A stretch of DNA of 64,000 nucleotides from Sporisorium sorghi (lineage: Eukaryota > Basidiomycota > Ustilaginomycetes > Ustilaginales > Ustilaginaceae): positions 58,664-122,663 of the forward strand of contig JALCCG010000029.1 in NCBI GenBank assembly GCA_023212695.1, read 5' to 3'. Below the pieces are notes generated by a model. That model ran no database searches, had not been told where the DNA came from, and worked only from the letters and a program-made list of their open reading frames with translations. A program made the position numbers and the translations under genes. Below, one piece after another: positions 11,001 through 20,644 of the stretch. Positions within the stretch are counted from its first letter, which is position 1. Each line of letters opens with the position of its first letter.

Positions 11001-12745
11001 CAGGGCAGATCCTTCCCGTAGAGCTTTTCCACTTGCTCTGGAGGGTACGTCCTTTGTCTGTCACAACGTGCCATGAAGTCGTGCAAAGGCAGAGCATGGT
11101 CAGTCCAGTCGGCGAGATTACGGACAAGCACTGTATCGTTGTCTGTTTCCGCACTGGCTCTGGGTCGGAGAGACTCGTAACTTTGCGGACTGAACAAGTC
11201 CGAGTTCCAGGCTGGGCGTTTGTCCAGGTCGGAGATGACCAGTGGCTCGCCCTGGTGTTCCACTAGTTCAATGATGAGCTGGTCGAGCTCCGCATCAGAG
11301 TATTCGAGGCAGCTTACGGCTGAGACCGGCTTGCATTTGCCGTTGTCGCTGATCAGCGAGTCGTAGTCCACTGGCTCGGACGAGGTCAAAAAGCTCCCGC
11401 GAAGGCCCAGCAGCGTCTCCGGATCAAAGGTTTGATTCGGAGAGCTTGCGGCTGGAGAGCTTGGCCAAGAGACATCTTCTCTGGGGTTGCTCGTCGAGGC
11501 GGCGGTGTTCAGGCTCGTATTGGTCGTGGCCTGCTTGGAGCTGCCGAGGGTCGAGCGACCATTGAGTGGATTTGCGGGTCGCCCTGCAGCTTGCAAGGGC
11601 GGGTTGGGAATGGCTGAGGGCCCAACCTGCTTTTGAGACTGGATCGGACGAGCGGCGGGCGCCACTTTTGCCGAAGGCTGTGCTCGTTCCTTTCCAGCAG
11701 TGTCTGGACTCGCTTGGGCCACAATCGCGGAATCGACGAATTGGATGGCTCGAGGCCTTTGCGATGAGGGAGGCGCTGCAGATTTGGGGTTGGAAGGTGT
11801 GGTGTTGATGAGCGGCGCTTGAGGCACTTGCGGCGATTGTGTCTGGGTGTGGTTGCCATCCCGCGAAGCCTGTCGGTTGGATGAAGTGGCGGACGAGGCT
11901 GCGTTTGCTTGCGACTTTGACTGCGGGCCTTGCGATGATCTCACCGTCGCTGCCATGCGTGGTGACTGCATCGGCTGCACGTTGCGAGCTTTTGGTGCTT
12001 GCTGTGGCATCCTAAAAGCAGCTTCAGGAGGGGATGGCTGTCCCGTGACGGACTGCAACTGTCGAGATTGCGCGGCAGAAGGGCGAGCCTGTCCAGTGAG
12101 CTGCACAGGACGCTGGCTAGACGAGACGGACGTATCCTGGGCGTTGATGGACGCGTTCGACCCCGACTGAGACGCGGCTGTCACGCCATTGCGTTGCGGC
12201 TGAGACGCAGAAAGAGACCTTGGCGATCCGCTGTCTCGGTGCGATGGCCCCAGAGCTTTTGCTGGGACAGTCGCATTGGCGACGCCGCCGCGCTCGAAAT
12301 CAGACATGGATTCTTGTTTGAGTACGACGTGCGAGACAGGTCGGCTTGCGAAGCGATCGAGGGAGCCACTGACAGATCGGGGATTGACCTGTTGAGTCAG
12401 TTGGGACGGCTGACGATTCGTGGATGAAGATGATGAGGTGTATGCACTCGGTCTGGCGTTCGACATGGTTCCCAACGACGAGGGAGGGAATGACTCGAGC
12501 GTCGTTGCCGAGGAGGATGACACCGATTTTGGCGACCGAGTGGGCGCCGGCAATGTAGCGATGGCGGAGAGCGTCGCTGATTTGGGACTTCGGCGTGGAG
12601 GAGGAGCTGAAGCGTGTGGTCGCGGATCGACAGGAGTTTGAGTGGGCTTGTGCGTCGAGTGCTGCGGCAAGGTCGCAGACACGTGTGTATGTGCAGGTCG
12701 ATTGACCGTCACGGCCGAGTGTGGCTGAGCTCGAGGATCGGACAT
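8003..12745 (-). CDS. JmjC-domain protein with Cys-rich clusters and C-terminal coiled coil
   Basis: Encodes 1580 residues from the ATG at 12745. Residues 1 to about 450 are Ser/Pro/Gln-rich and look disordered. A JmjC-like region spans roughly 460-800. It has an HRD triad at 633-635 and a distal His at 716 in a PARAAHMVINTGG context, giving the HxD...H iron ligands expected of 2-oxoglutarate oxygenases. Two cysteine clusters follow. One, at about 825-860 (CDFCG ... CPLCYCQGRLCSC), and the other, at about 958-990 (CKIC ... CKPCNHSYCHGC), are probably zinc-binding. Residues 1000-1440 are again low complexity. A Lys/Glu/Gln-rich heptad-like coiled coil lies near 1450-1560. By family this is a likely nuclear histone or protein demethylase/hydroxylase; the target residue is not predictable. 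The combination resembles fungal JmjC proteins with a 4CXXC-type zinc module rather than KDM4 or KDM5, since no JmjN, PHD or Tudor domain is visible. Confidence 0.8.
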   Translation of the reverse strand: MSDPRAQPHSAVTVNRPAHTHVSATLPQHSTHKPTQTPVDPRPHASAPPPRRSPKSATLSAIATLPAPTRSPKSVSSSSATTLESFPPSSLGTMSNARPSAYTSSSSSTNRQPSQLTQQVNPRSVSGSLDRFASRPVSHVVLKQESMSDFERGGVANATVPAKALGPSHRDSGSPRSLSASQPQRNGVTAASQSGSNASINAQDTSVSSSQRPVQLTGQARPSAAQSRQLQSVTGQPSPPEAAFRMPQQAPKARNVQPMQSPRMAATVRSSQGPQSKSQANAASSATSSNRQASRDGNHTQTQSPQVPQAPLINTTPSNPKSAAPPSSQRPRAIQFVDSAIVAQASPDTAGKERAQPSAKVAPAARPIQSQKQVGPSAIPNPPLQAAGRPANPLNGRSTLGSSKQATTNTSLNTAASTSNPREDVSWPSSPAASSPNQTFDPETLLGLRGSFLTSSEPVDYDSLISDNGKCKPVSAVSCLEYSDAELDQLIIELVEHQGEPLVISDLDKRPAWNSDLFSPQSYESLRPRASAETDNDTVLVRNLADWTDHALPLHDFMARCDRQRTYPPEQVEKLYGKDLPCPPEWGQAIAELVHPRLAYHGEQDASASLRPKARSVTQMCYYGPGHTCTPLHRDLCSSLGQNLMVWSDPDATALWIITHHADAEAVDEYIASKGGDPYSEGYAPHPNELRDAPFPISCWKQRVGDLVLIPARAAHMVINTGGRTFKAAWSRLTIDTLTSALLNDLPLYQRVCRMESYHIKPVIEETLVAYTGLVKAAFEEKHEASKVTVRDLRGLLQLYDAIIADMFVPDWRDIKLEGGYDSYVECDFCGADVLHGYFECPKGETLCPLCYCQGRLCSCPDALEALQPRQHWRSFGERLQFRNDAAQVLLMVDPSLALPIKERPNAADDEAVQEPDLLPVEVLKEEDVGKGSWPFSFLAAMNLYKLRQTAGWRDNVAPCKICKANVDLSQRYHCKPCNHSYCHGCLLHKLFIHPAHTLAQNEPKQFHGYHKKLSSLDYQEWKQDPLEFRDEARAHFALIEAARTKIKCSPINAACRIGFLDVTDKYPHGLSGTLGVKRRAKSQVDKVKTATAPSSSSPPSTSGSRKRSKDSIEPASAPSSRSRSNKKAKLDPPPPPPPPSNPEPMDQDDVVVQVPRTPEAIEVPSMTPVLLQLPPLAPVVAPVVDAGAALATEQTTFSVPTVANGIRKFVLREGKVHPVHPVPPVVASQRAAQQSSVSPTLISSIASPASPTKPTTAATSSTNGSAHPATPSALPPSVLAGPASTASVPKPRTIATVPRPSTSKSPPVLPTSNGGPSAASVSMPAAKPTPAPATATAPTMAPTSSTPRTVTPPSAAATQTGGQGTLALATSVVAAGISSSPKPPATGSPDATPAGLGSLDSMNLRVITEILRIFSQSNERFIQTQMKEMIATLTKQAAEDKQQRAKQEEEHKRQQAKKDDEIKRAMAKMEATLLQRMERDSMQLRSELREMESKRQEEVKALRQGLAEVVQQQKQILQWQATSGEQVGKLDEKIAGLLYDIDQQAQALLQAELATRSSQPTGSGQAMPSAHFTPTSNTR

Positions 12746-14447
12746 CGTTGGGGCTGAGTGAAAATTCCAGCAATTCTCTCCGCGTCGGCCTTCCTGCGTC
12801 CTGTGGTTTTAATGCCCTCCGCGAAGCAGGCTGATGTCATATGCTAGTCCCTACGATGAAGAGCGAATAATGGATGGAGCTCAGCCCGCGGTCCAACGTG
12901 CGAATGAATCGATGGCCTGAAACGGCGAGAGAGGAGAGAGAGAGAGAGAGAGAGAAAGCACGGCGCGAGAATTCCAATGCGGGAAAATGTGGGAAAAGAG
13001 GCGACCGTCAAAAATTTGAGGAGGCGTGGCGGCAGCGAAGCAAGCTCCCGATCACTCGGCCAGAGCCTGAGCGGCACCGTCGTGTATCGCGTATGGCGTC
13101 GATGATCGCGCTTGACAGATCGAACGAGGCCCTAGCGTCGCCTTTCAAAGATGCTTGAGGGGATTCACCGACCTGGAGGATCTTGGTGCTTCGGACGTGA
13201 CAGACTTGACGGCCTTTTCGAAAAGCAGGCTGCGCGGTGGCTACAGCGTCGTGTGTGCGGGATGGAGGTAATGGCGTTCAAGTGGATGCGATGCGGGGTT
13301 AGGACGGTGGTACAGTACGTTGCAGCGGACAACTTGGGAGTAGGAACCACGAACGAGGCCTTGAGGTGGAGGGATGATGGTGCGAAGACCACCACAGAGA
13401 TGACTTTTGCTTGGATGCGATCGAGGCGAGAAGGTAAGCTGCGAGCAGCGACGATCGTTGTTCTTGAGCGGGGGAAAGCGACTTGGTCTTGGCCTGGGAG
13501 GTGGGCGAGGTGGGATCGTTTCGCGTTTCGCCTCGTCGAAAGAAGTTTCTGCGACCGCAGCAGCAGCAGCAACGGACAAGCTCAAGGTTTCCTCGACGAC
13601 TTGCTTGGCTGAGCCAATGCTAGTTGGTCCGTGTGTTGAGGGAGCGTAAGGGTGGAGAGCGTGTAGAGCGTGTCGCTGAGCGGTCGGTTGGGCGTTTCAC
13701 ACGACCGAATCAGTGAGAGTCCGAGTCGAGTTGCGGATGTGCCGAGAACGGAGACGAGTGTGACCGACGACCATCACATCGCATCTGCAGATGGCATACA
13801 GCACGCAGCAAGGCGCATTTTTTCAGAAGAAATCGAGGATGGACCCTTGCAAAGCGGCCGCATTTTTATTATAATTCTTTGTAAAAATAAAAAAACCTTT
13901 TCGCAGTCATCGTGTAGACCCTCCGACTCGACCACCGACCCTTTTCCTTCACGACATGCCTTGACGGTATCTCAGCGAGCAGTTTCGTGAAGAAGATTAG
14001 ACGGGGGGGGGGGGGGGGAAAAAAAAAAAAAAAAAAGGATTGCAAAAAAGGGGTGATTGAAAATGCACGTCGGATGGTCAAGCCTGAGACGAGCTTCTGC
14101 TGGGATCACACGGCGACGCTCTTGACCATCGGCGTTGCTTGTCGAAGAGACCCTTTCCCTGCCAAAGAGCGCAACAACGCACTCTTCAACGTCACAGTGA
14201 CGATTCGTGACGGCGTAGATGACCGCCTCTCTGAGCGCTGTGATCACATTCGGAAGGGCCGACGCGCTGAGCTACTGCGGCTCTTGTGGTGAGAGAAAGG
14301 ATGGCTGAGCACATCACCCCAGAGCATCGCCACGTTCTGAGCAGAGAGAGGCTGAGTTCAAGATGGTAGAGCAAGAGAAGCCTCGCTTCGTACGTCTTTT
14401 CGAACCACCATCTGCCAACCACTCTCGCGCTGTGCAGCACAGACAAC
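12746..14447. other. Intergenic region between JmjC gene and RING gene
   Basis: This 1.7-kb interval should hold the promoters of both flanking, divergent genes. It includes a GA dinucleotide run near 12936-12955 and a poly(G)-poly(A) block at 14003-14036. Open frames of 100-150 codons exist on both strands between 13150 and 13650, but composition and missing ATG starts make them unconvincing. A small spliced gene on the minus strand here cannot be excluded. Confidence 0.5.
14003..14036. repeat. Poly(G)16-poly(A)18 purine block
   Basis: A run of 16 G directly followed by a run of 18 A, upstream of the RING gene. It is all-purine on this strand. The mirror arrangement (A run then G run) occurs near 47.55-47.64 kb. 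Confidence 0.9.
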
Positions 14448-16685
14448 ATGGCGTCCACCGTCTCTGAGTGCACACCTGGCTTCCTCGACCACGTACATTG
14501 TTCTGTCTGTCATCGCAGCCTCGTTGCCAGCTCCGATGATACGGCCAGAATCCCGAGTGGCGAGGGTCTAGTCGAAGATCCGTTTTGGATTGGCGAGGTT
14601 AGCCCCAGTCGTACGCCTCTGCAAGGTCAAGCAGATACTGACGACCTTTTCCAAACCAACACTCTGTCTCGCACTCATCTTCAGTGCTTTCACATCCTCT
14701 GCCATAGAGAGATAAACAGTATGTCTCAAGATCTCTGCTCCTCTTTGCTGCCCTTCCACCGCGCACCAACGAGCTGACTGACGGTGCTCTGTTAATGGTC
14801 TGGACTTGGACAGGCGGACAGCCTCGAGACCACAAGCCTCTCCCAAAAGAAGCTCAAGCCTACTGCCCAAAATGCTCCAACACGGTCTACATGGTGCAGC
14901 TTCAGCTGGATCAGGTGAGCTCGTGCCTCTAAATGGCCTCGCCGTTGAAGAAACGCGCAGCACTCAGCGGCTGAAGCGTGTCGACATCCTTGCGCTCTTG
15001 TCAGCAGTTGCCAGCTTCTGTCCAACGTTTCATGCAGCCCTTCGAAACCTCAATGAGCGAGATTATGGACACACATCGCGTGAGTATCTGATCCTCGGCG
15101 CAATGCAAAGGTAACGGATCACGCTGACAGTCTTGAAGCCTTTGCTTTTGGTGGAAGAGCAGTTTCAGGTACGTTTCTTTAACCATACAATGCCAGAAGG
15201 GGTGTCGATCGTCGCCAAGCAACTCATACAAAGGTCTCCACCCGCTTGTGCTTTCTAGTTCAAGCACATGTCAGACTTGATCAGGTGTGTACGCTCCTTT
15301 CATACGAGGGAATGACTTACGAAGCTCAGCAGCGGACGCTGACCAAGTCTGTTTGACCCTCGACTTGGACCGTCGTGCTTCATTCTGCTGTGAACCGACT
15401 CACTACGAGCTAGTCATCTCAAAGGCAAGGTCTTGGAGCAGAAACAGCTGCTAGATCGCGTCAAGCAAGATTTGACCCGGGCTTGGCAACTGCAAAAGTA
15501 AGCCTCGAAAGCCATCGTCCTGCGGTGCGAGAGAGCCGGCCTCCTTTTTCCATCGCTCTCCCTTGCTCGCATCGAATGATCGCTGACACTACGCTCCAAT
15601 CTCTGCGATGCTGAACACAGAGATCTGGAGGAAACGCGCAAAGAGAATCTCGCCTTGAAACAAGAGATCCAGGCCCTGCGATCTTCGCCCATCAAGACAG
15701 AGGCTGCTGGCGCCTCAGGAACCTCCGTGTTAGTCAAAGCAATGCGGTGAATCAACTTCGATACAGCAGCTCAGCCATCTAACCGCCTCTAACTTCCTGG
15801 AAACATTGCAGCAGAAGCCATCGCGCTGGTGATGGCAGAACCACAGCAGATCGAGGATACCTGCGGCCGCCTTCGAGACCCGCTGCTTTTCAACAGCAGT
15901 CGAGACCTGGCAGCCAACGACCTCCTCACCAGGCTCCACCCGCAGTCGCCTCAATCCAAGTGCAAAATCACGATTGCGACCCGCAGAGCTCGATGTAAGC
16001 TGCTGCGTTGAACGAAAAGGGTTGGTCAGCTTGGCAGCTATCGGTGCTGACACCGGCATGCCTTTGCCTACCTGACAGACCGCAGATGCGACCCTCGTCG
16101 AGCGTGTCCGATGTTTTCGCTTTCAAGCCGCCTCCGCTTGCGTTTCGATCCATACCACCAACAACCTTTGCAACGAGATCACCAGTTTCAGGTGAGTTGC
16201 GATTCACAAATGAAGAGCGGTGGTGCTTTGATCGAGTTCCTGACAACAGCTGATAACCTGATTCGTTCCTTGACTTCCTCCGCTGCAACGATGCAGAGCC
16301 GCTTCGAATCCAGCCAGGTGCGCTTCCTTCCTCGCGTCCGCCGCTGCGTGAAGCGCACAGTCCAGTGAAGCGGTTCGGCAAACCTCTGCAGGAGCCTTTC
16401 CAGCGTCGCTCTTCGCACGGAACCCCTCCTTACCAGCACACTCGCCCGACTAGCAGAGCAGCAGCAGCAGCAGCGAACATGTCTCAATCTCGTCCTTCCA
16501 ATTTGTTGGACCGGACGCAGGATCAGCCTCCGCATCGCATGCAAACGTATCCAGTGCATTCGTCAGCGCCGAGTCGCTTTGTACAGAGGCGGGACCCGTT
16601 TCACGCTGGTCCGGCCGGAGCATCGAGGCATGACACACTCGCTGACGACGTGCAAAGCGCTACAGATGACGTGGCAATGCTGTAG
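14448..16685 (+). CDS. RING-finger/coiled-coil protein, Zip3/HEI10-like, eleven exons
   Basis: Splicing by eye gives exons 14448-14597, 14685-14718, 14814-14914, 15008-15079, 15139-15168, 15259-15284, 15414-15497, 15621-15728, 15812-15994, 16079-16191 and 16297-16685. Together they make 1290 nt, or 429 residues, in one frame. All ten introns are GT...AG and 59-129 nt long. The N-terminus reads as an atypical RING: CSVC, then ECFHILC, then CPKC, with Glu where the sixth ligand is usually Cys or His. A coiled coil follows (about 130-200, Lys/Glu/Gln/Leu-rich). The tail is long, disordered and Ser/Pro/Arg-rich. RING, coiled coil and disordered tail is the plan of Zip3/HEI10/CCNB1IP1 ligases that act at meiotic crossover sites, and the length is also typical. 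The first intron and the small exons 5 and 6 are the least certain parts. An alternative is another RING E3 ligase. Confidence 0.6.
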
Positions 16686-16958
16686 CAGGGTAGAACGATG
16701 CTTGGCGACTGAGATTGCTGGCACAGAAGCAGAAAGTACGAAGAGGCCGAGAGACAAACGATGGCGGATCTCGAGAAGACGATGCGATGCGCGGCAAAAC
16801 AACTTCACAGACCCTGTAGCCCCTTCCATGGCCGTGATCGTCCCCGTTTTGAATGCATCAAATTTTGCCCTACACCGCCTATGCCCCGATTGTGTGTGTC
16901 AGCAGCCCCATGAGATCAGACAAGCAGAGCGTGCATGCCCAAATACCGAAGGTCCATT

Positions 16959-18236
16959 TCAATCCGAGTCGATTTCGATCACGTCGCGCTTGCTGTCATT
17001 GAGGCTGCGCCGGTCCGAACTCGAGGGTGTGGCATATCGACTGCTTCGCGAGCTCTCTCCAAGCGTACGACCTCCACCCAACGTGAAAGCAGTGGGCGTC
17101 TCGTTTGCCGGTCTGCTACTTTGCGACTCCTGAGGTTTAGGACGCGGCGCTCGACCAGACAAGGTGGTGCCTGACCCTGCAAACGTCTCTGCCGACTTAT
17201 CCTTGGCAGCGTCTTCAGGCTTGCCGCCGACGGGGATCACTTCGTATCCGAAGAAGAGTTTGCCAAACGGCAGGTTGAGTGCGGCGGGGATCTTCTTCTC
17301 CGTGAGCTGCGTGTCGTTGGTGACGATGCGCGGCAGGTCGGTGCGCCTAACCATGCTGAACGGATCGAGCTGCTCGATCTGGCGCTCCTTTTTCCCCTTG
17401 CTCTTCTTGCCGCTCAGAGTCTGACCTGCGCCGCGGAACGGTCCAGCGGGCGTCGCTGCGCCGGACCCGCCTGCGCCGCTTGCACCTCCGAGCGAACCCG
17501 GCGTCGAGGTGCGTGTGGGTGGAATGGAATCGGTGCGGCTGCTGTCGATGTTGAGCTTGGACGCCATGGTGGGCGGTGGTGGAAGCGGCTGCGGTGTCGG
17601 TTCTACGTAACCCTTTGGAGGAGCAAAGTCGACCTCGAGGTCGGTCTCGATGATCGAGATGCCGTCCGCGTTGGGCGTGATCTCCATGATGAGGATCTCG
17701 AATGTCAAACAATTGTAGCTGATTTCGACGATATCTCCGGGAGTGAGAGCCGAGAAATTGCGGAATGCCTGCTCGAGCACCGCCTTGGGATCGCTAATCT
17801 CGAGAAAGTCGACCGTCTGCGGCTGGATCTTGACCATTCTTCCCTTCGGCAGCGTAGCCCCCGTCAGCCTGATCGGATCGCCCTCCGAAAGCCCCAGCGT
17901 GCGCATCATCCACGCGGGCAGATGCACGTTGCCCTCATCAGCGATGAACTCGAGTACACCAGCGTGCGTGCGCCGAGCCTCGGACGCCCCCACACTGCGC
18001 AGCTCGAAAAACCACGGTGACTCGATCTCGAGATTCGTAAGATGCGCCAGCGCCGACGGCGGCATAATGATCTTGCCGCCGTAGCTGACGTTGAGACGCT
18101 CTTTTCCTGGAAGCATCGCCATGCTGTATGCTTTGAAGTATTCGTCGTACGCCCGTGGCGGTCGGGGGAAGCGTGGATCCATGCCGTTTTGCATGAAGCG
18201 CGCAAAGCCGCCGTCTAGGCCGCCAAACATCGACAT
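16959..18236 (-). CDS. UFD1: Ubiquitin fusion degradation protein Ufd1
   Basis: Encodes 425 residues from the ATG at 18236; the frame extends six codons further but begins with GTG. The N-terminal half has the Ufd1 double-psi beta-barrel signature: GGKIIMPPSALAHL near residue 60, PWFFEL, GVLEFIADEG, LPAWMM and GDIVEISYN. It is followed by a Pro/Ser-rich C-terminal half that carries the Cdc48/Npl4-binding segments in orthologues. Known role: with Npl4, Ufd1 is the substrate adaptor of the AAA ATPase Cdc48/p97 that extracts ubiquitylated proteins for proteasomal degradation, including in ERAD. It lies divergently to CCT4, with 665 bp between the starts. Length is slightly above the yeast protein owing to low-complexity insertions. 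Confidence 0.93.
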   Translation of the reverse strand: MSMFGGLDGGFARFMQNGMDPRFPRPPRAYDEYFKAYSMAMLPGKERLNVSYGGKIIMPPSALAHLTNLEIESPWFFELRSVGASEARRTHAGVLEFIADEGNVHLPAWMMRTLGLSEGDPIRLTGATLPKGRMVKIQPQTVDFLEISDPKAVLEQAFRNFSALTPGDIVEISYNCLTFEILIMEITPNADGISIIETDLEVDFAPPKGYVEPTPQPLPPPPTMASKLNIDSSRTDSIPPTRTSTPGSLGGASGAGGSGAATPAGPFRGAGQTLSGKKSKGKKERQIEQLDPFSMVRRTDLPRIVTNDTQLTEKKIPAALNLPFGKLFFGYEVIPVGGKPEDAAKDKSAETFAGSGTTLSGRAPRPKPQESQSSRPANETPTAFTLGGGRTLGESSRSSRYATPSSSDRRSLNDSKRDVIEIDSD

Positions 18237-18901
18237 GGCGGATGTTTCTGCCACTAAGCTTAGCGGGAGCGATGCTTGTCTGCGTGAGGGATCAGCGAGC
18301 TCCTTGAAAGGATTTGCGCTTAGGTGACAGGTGCGAGTCGTTCGGCCTGGTTGGCGATGATGGAGCGATGCGGTGCCGTGTTGGTGCTAGCGATCTAGTT
18401 GCGATGTTACAGATGATCTCGCTGAGATGATCAGGAAGAGCTGATTGCTGATGAATGGAGTGCGGAAAGAAGATGCAGCTCCAGCGTCGTCAACTAGAAG
18501 TGGAGGCGCACGTCAGTGCGCTGCTGAAGCCAAAAAAAAAATTCCAACGCCTCGTCAGCGCAGCAGCGAGCCTTTCGCACAAGACAAGGGTCCAATTTGA
18601 TTGAGAGAGAGGCTGCTGCTTATGTCATGCTTAGTGCTTGCAATCTCAACCCAAGACGCGCTGTGATTTTCCTTCTTTTCTGTTCTTCCAAAAGAGCGCT
18701 TTCTCTCTGAGCTTTGAGCTTTGAGCGAGCGAACAGAACCAACACCTCTGCGCCCGCGTTGCGTTTTGGGCAGTCCAGCTTTTGAATCCAAAAGAAGCTC
18801 AGCTCGCTGTCGGTGCGGGACATCGAGAAGAACACGACCAACTCGAACACCATCACAAGCTGCCACATCGATTTCATTCGTGGTCAAAACAACCTCATAC
18901 C
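18237..18901. promoter_or_regulatory. Divergent UFD1/CCT4 promoter region
   Basis: The 665-bp gap between two divergent start codons must contain both promoters. Near 18530 there is a short A run, and the CCT4 side is rich in TTTC/CTT motifs. No specific factor site is recognised. Confidence 0.5.
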
Positions 18902-20644
18902 ATGTCGACAGCAGCAGCATCCGCCGCCGCCCCCGCCGCAAGGGGTGGGCCTTCGCAAAACGCCTTCAAGAACGCCAATAAGCCGGACGAGGTGAGGAGA
19001 TCCAACTTGTCCGCCGCCAAGGCCGTCAGCGACGCCGTCCGCACCTCGCTCGGACCCAAGGGCATGGACAAAATGATCCAGACCTCCAACGGCGAAGTCG
19101 TTATCACCAATGACGGCGCCACCATCCTCAAACACATGGCGGTCATGCACCCAGCCGCACGCATGCTCGTCGAGCTCTCGCAGGCGCAGGATGTCGAGGC
19201 CGGCGACGGCACCACCTCGGTCGTCGTCGTGGCAGGAAGCTTGCTCGGTGCTGCCGAAAAGATGCTCAACAAGGGCATCCACCCCACCATCATCGCCGAG
19301 TCCTTCCAGAAAGCAGCGGCTAAAGCCGTCGAGTTCCTCACCGACATTTCCACCCCTGTCGAGCTCAACGACCGCGAGTCGCTCCTGCGCGCCGCCAGCA
19401 CCTCGCTCAACTCCAAGATCGTCTCGCAATACTCGTCCGTGCTCGCACCCATTGCTGTCGATGCTGTCACGCGTCTCGTCACTCCCGCTGCTTCTTTTGG
19501 TGCGGCCGCCAAGTCGGGCGCCTCGGCTGCCACCTCTTCAACTGCTTCTGCTGCTGCTGCCGCTCCAGCAGAAGGTACCACCGCCACCTCCTTGCGTGCT
19601 TCGCGATCTGCTGACGCGCAAGACAACGTCGACCTGCGCGACATTCGCATCGTCAAAAAGGTCGGCGGCACCATCGATGACACGGAACTCGTAGAGGGTC
19701 TTGTGCTGGCACAGAACGTTATCTCGGGCAGCGGCGGTCCTACGCGCATGGAAAAGGCCAAGATCGCCGTGTGTCAGTTCCAGCTGAGCAGCCCCAAGCC
19801 GGACATGGACAACCAGATTGTGGTCAACGATTACCGCCAGATGGACAAGATCTTGAAGGAAGAGCGCCAGTACCTGCTCAACATGTGCAAGAAGATCAAA
19901 AAGACGGGCTGCAACGTGCTGCTCATCCAAAAGTCCATCCTGCGCGACGCGGTCAACGAGCTGGCGCTGCACTTCCTTGCCAAGCTCAAGATTCTCGTTG
20001 TCAAGGACGTCGAGCGCGACGAGATCGAGTTCGTCTCCAAGACGCTCGGTGCCAAGCCCGTCGCTGACATCGAAGCGTTCACCGAAGACAAACTTGCCTC
20101 TGCGGACCTGGTGGATGAGGTTCAGCAGAACGGCGCACGCGTAGTCAAGATCACGGGCATCAAAAACATGGGCCGCACGGTGAGCATCCTGTGCACGGGT
20201 GCCAACTCGCTGGTGCTCGAAGAGAGCGAGCGCAGTCTTCACGATGCGCTGTGCGTCGTGCGCTGCCTGGTCAAGAAGAAGGCGCTCATCGCCGGCGGAG
20301 GCGCTCCCGAGGTGCACGTCTCGCGGCTGCTCTCGCAGTACTCGCAGACGCTCAAGGGCATGGAGGCGTACTGCTTCCAGGCATACGCCGAGGCGCTCGA
20401 GGTGATCCCCACTACGCTCGCCGAAAACGCGGGACTGAACCCGATCAGCATCGTCACCGAGCTCCGCAACCGCCATGCGCTCGGCGAGAGGACTGCCGGC
20501 ATCAATGTGCGCAAGGGCCAGATCACTAATATCTTGGAGGAGAACGTGCTGCAGCCTCTGCTGGTCAACACGAGCGCCATCGAGCTGGCGACTGAGACCG
20601 TGTCGCTGTTGCTCAGGATCGACGACTACCACCTTTCGCGTTGA
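18902..20644 (+). CDS. CCT4: T-complex protein 1 subunit delta (CCT4)
   Basis: Encodes 580 residues from the ATG at 18902; upstream in-frame codons lack group II chaperonin similarity. Recognisable chaperonin motifs are [10 protein letters not shown] near residue 50, NDGATIL near 75, [12 protein letters not shown] near 100 for ATP hydrolysis, and the C-terminal GGGAPE near 465. The delta identity rests on the overall sequence, for example the [23 protein letters not shown] block. Known role: one of eight subunits of the cytosolic TRiC/CCT ring that folds actin, tubulin and WD40 proteins. An Ala/Ser/Thr-rich stretch of about 45 residues (roughly 195-240) interrupts the intermediate domain, which is longer than in most CCT4 proteins. 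Substrates such as beta-tubulin and WD40 proteins are encoded in this window, but that is coincidental. Confidence 0.95.
   Translation: MSTAAASAAAPAARGGPSQNAFKNANKPDEVRRSNLSAAKAVSDAVRTSLGPKGMDKMIQTSNGEVVITNDGATILKHMAVMHPAARMLVELSQAQDVEAGDGTTSVVVVAGSLLGAAEKMLNKGIHPTIIAESFQKAAAKAVEFLTDISTPVELNDRESLLRAASTSLNSKIVSQYSSVLAPIAVDAVTRLVTPAASFGAAAKSGASAATSSTASAAAAAPAEGTTATSLRASRSADAQDNVDLRDIRIVKKVGGTIDDTELVEGLVLAQNVISGSGGPTRMEKAKIAVCQFQLSSPKPDMDNQIVVNDYRQMDKILKEERQYLLNMCKKIKKTGCNVLLIQKSILRDAVNELALHFLAKLKILVVKDVERDEIEFVSKTLGAKPVADIEAFTEDKLASADLVDEVQQNGARVVKITGIKNMGRTVSILCTGANSLVLEESERSLHDALCVVRCLVKKKALIAGGGAPEVHVSRLLSQYSQTLKGMEAYCFQAYAEALEVIPTTLAENAGLNPISIVTELRNRHALGERTAGINVRKGQITNILEENVLQPLLVNTSAIELATETVSLLLRIDDYHLSR

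Noticed and set aside
13151..13650. Overlapping 80-150 codon frames on both strands
   Set aside because: No consistent splice chain, motif or start codon could be found; possibly a small minus-strand spliced gene but not supportable.
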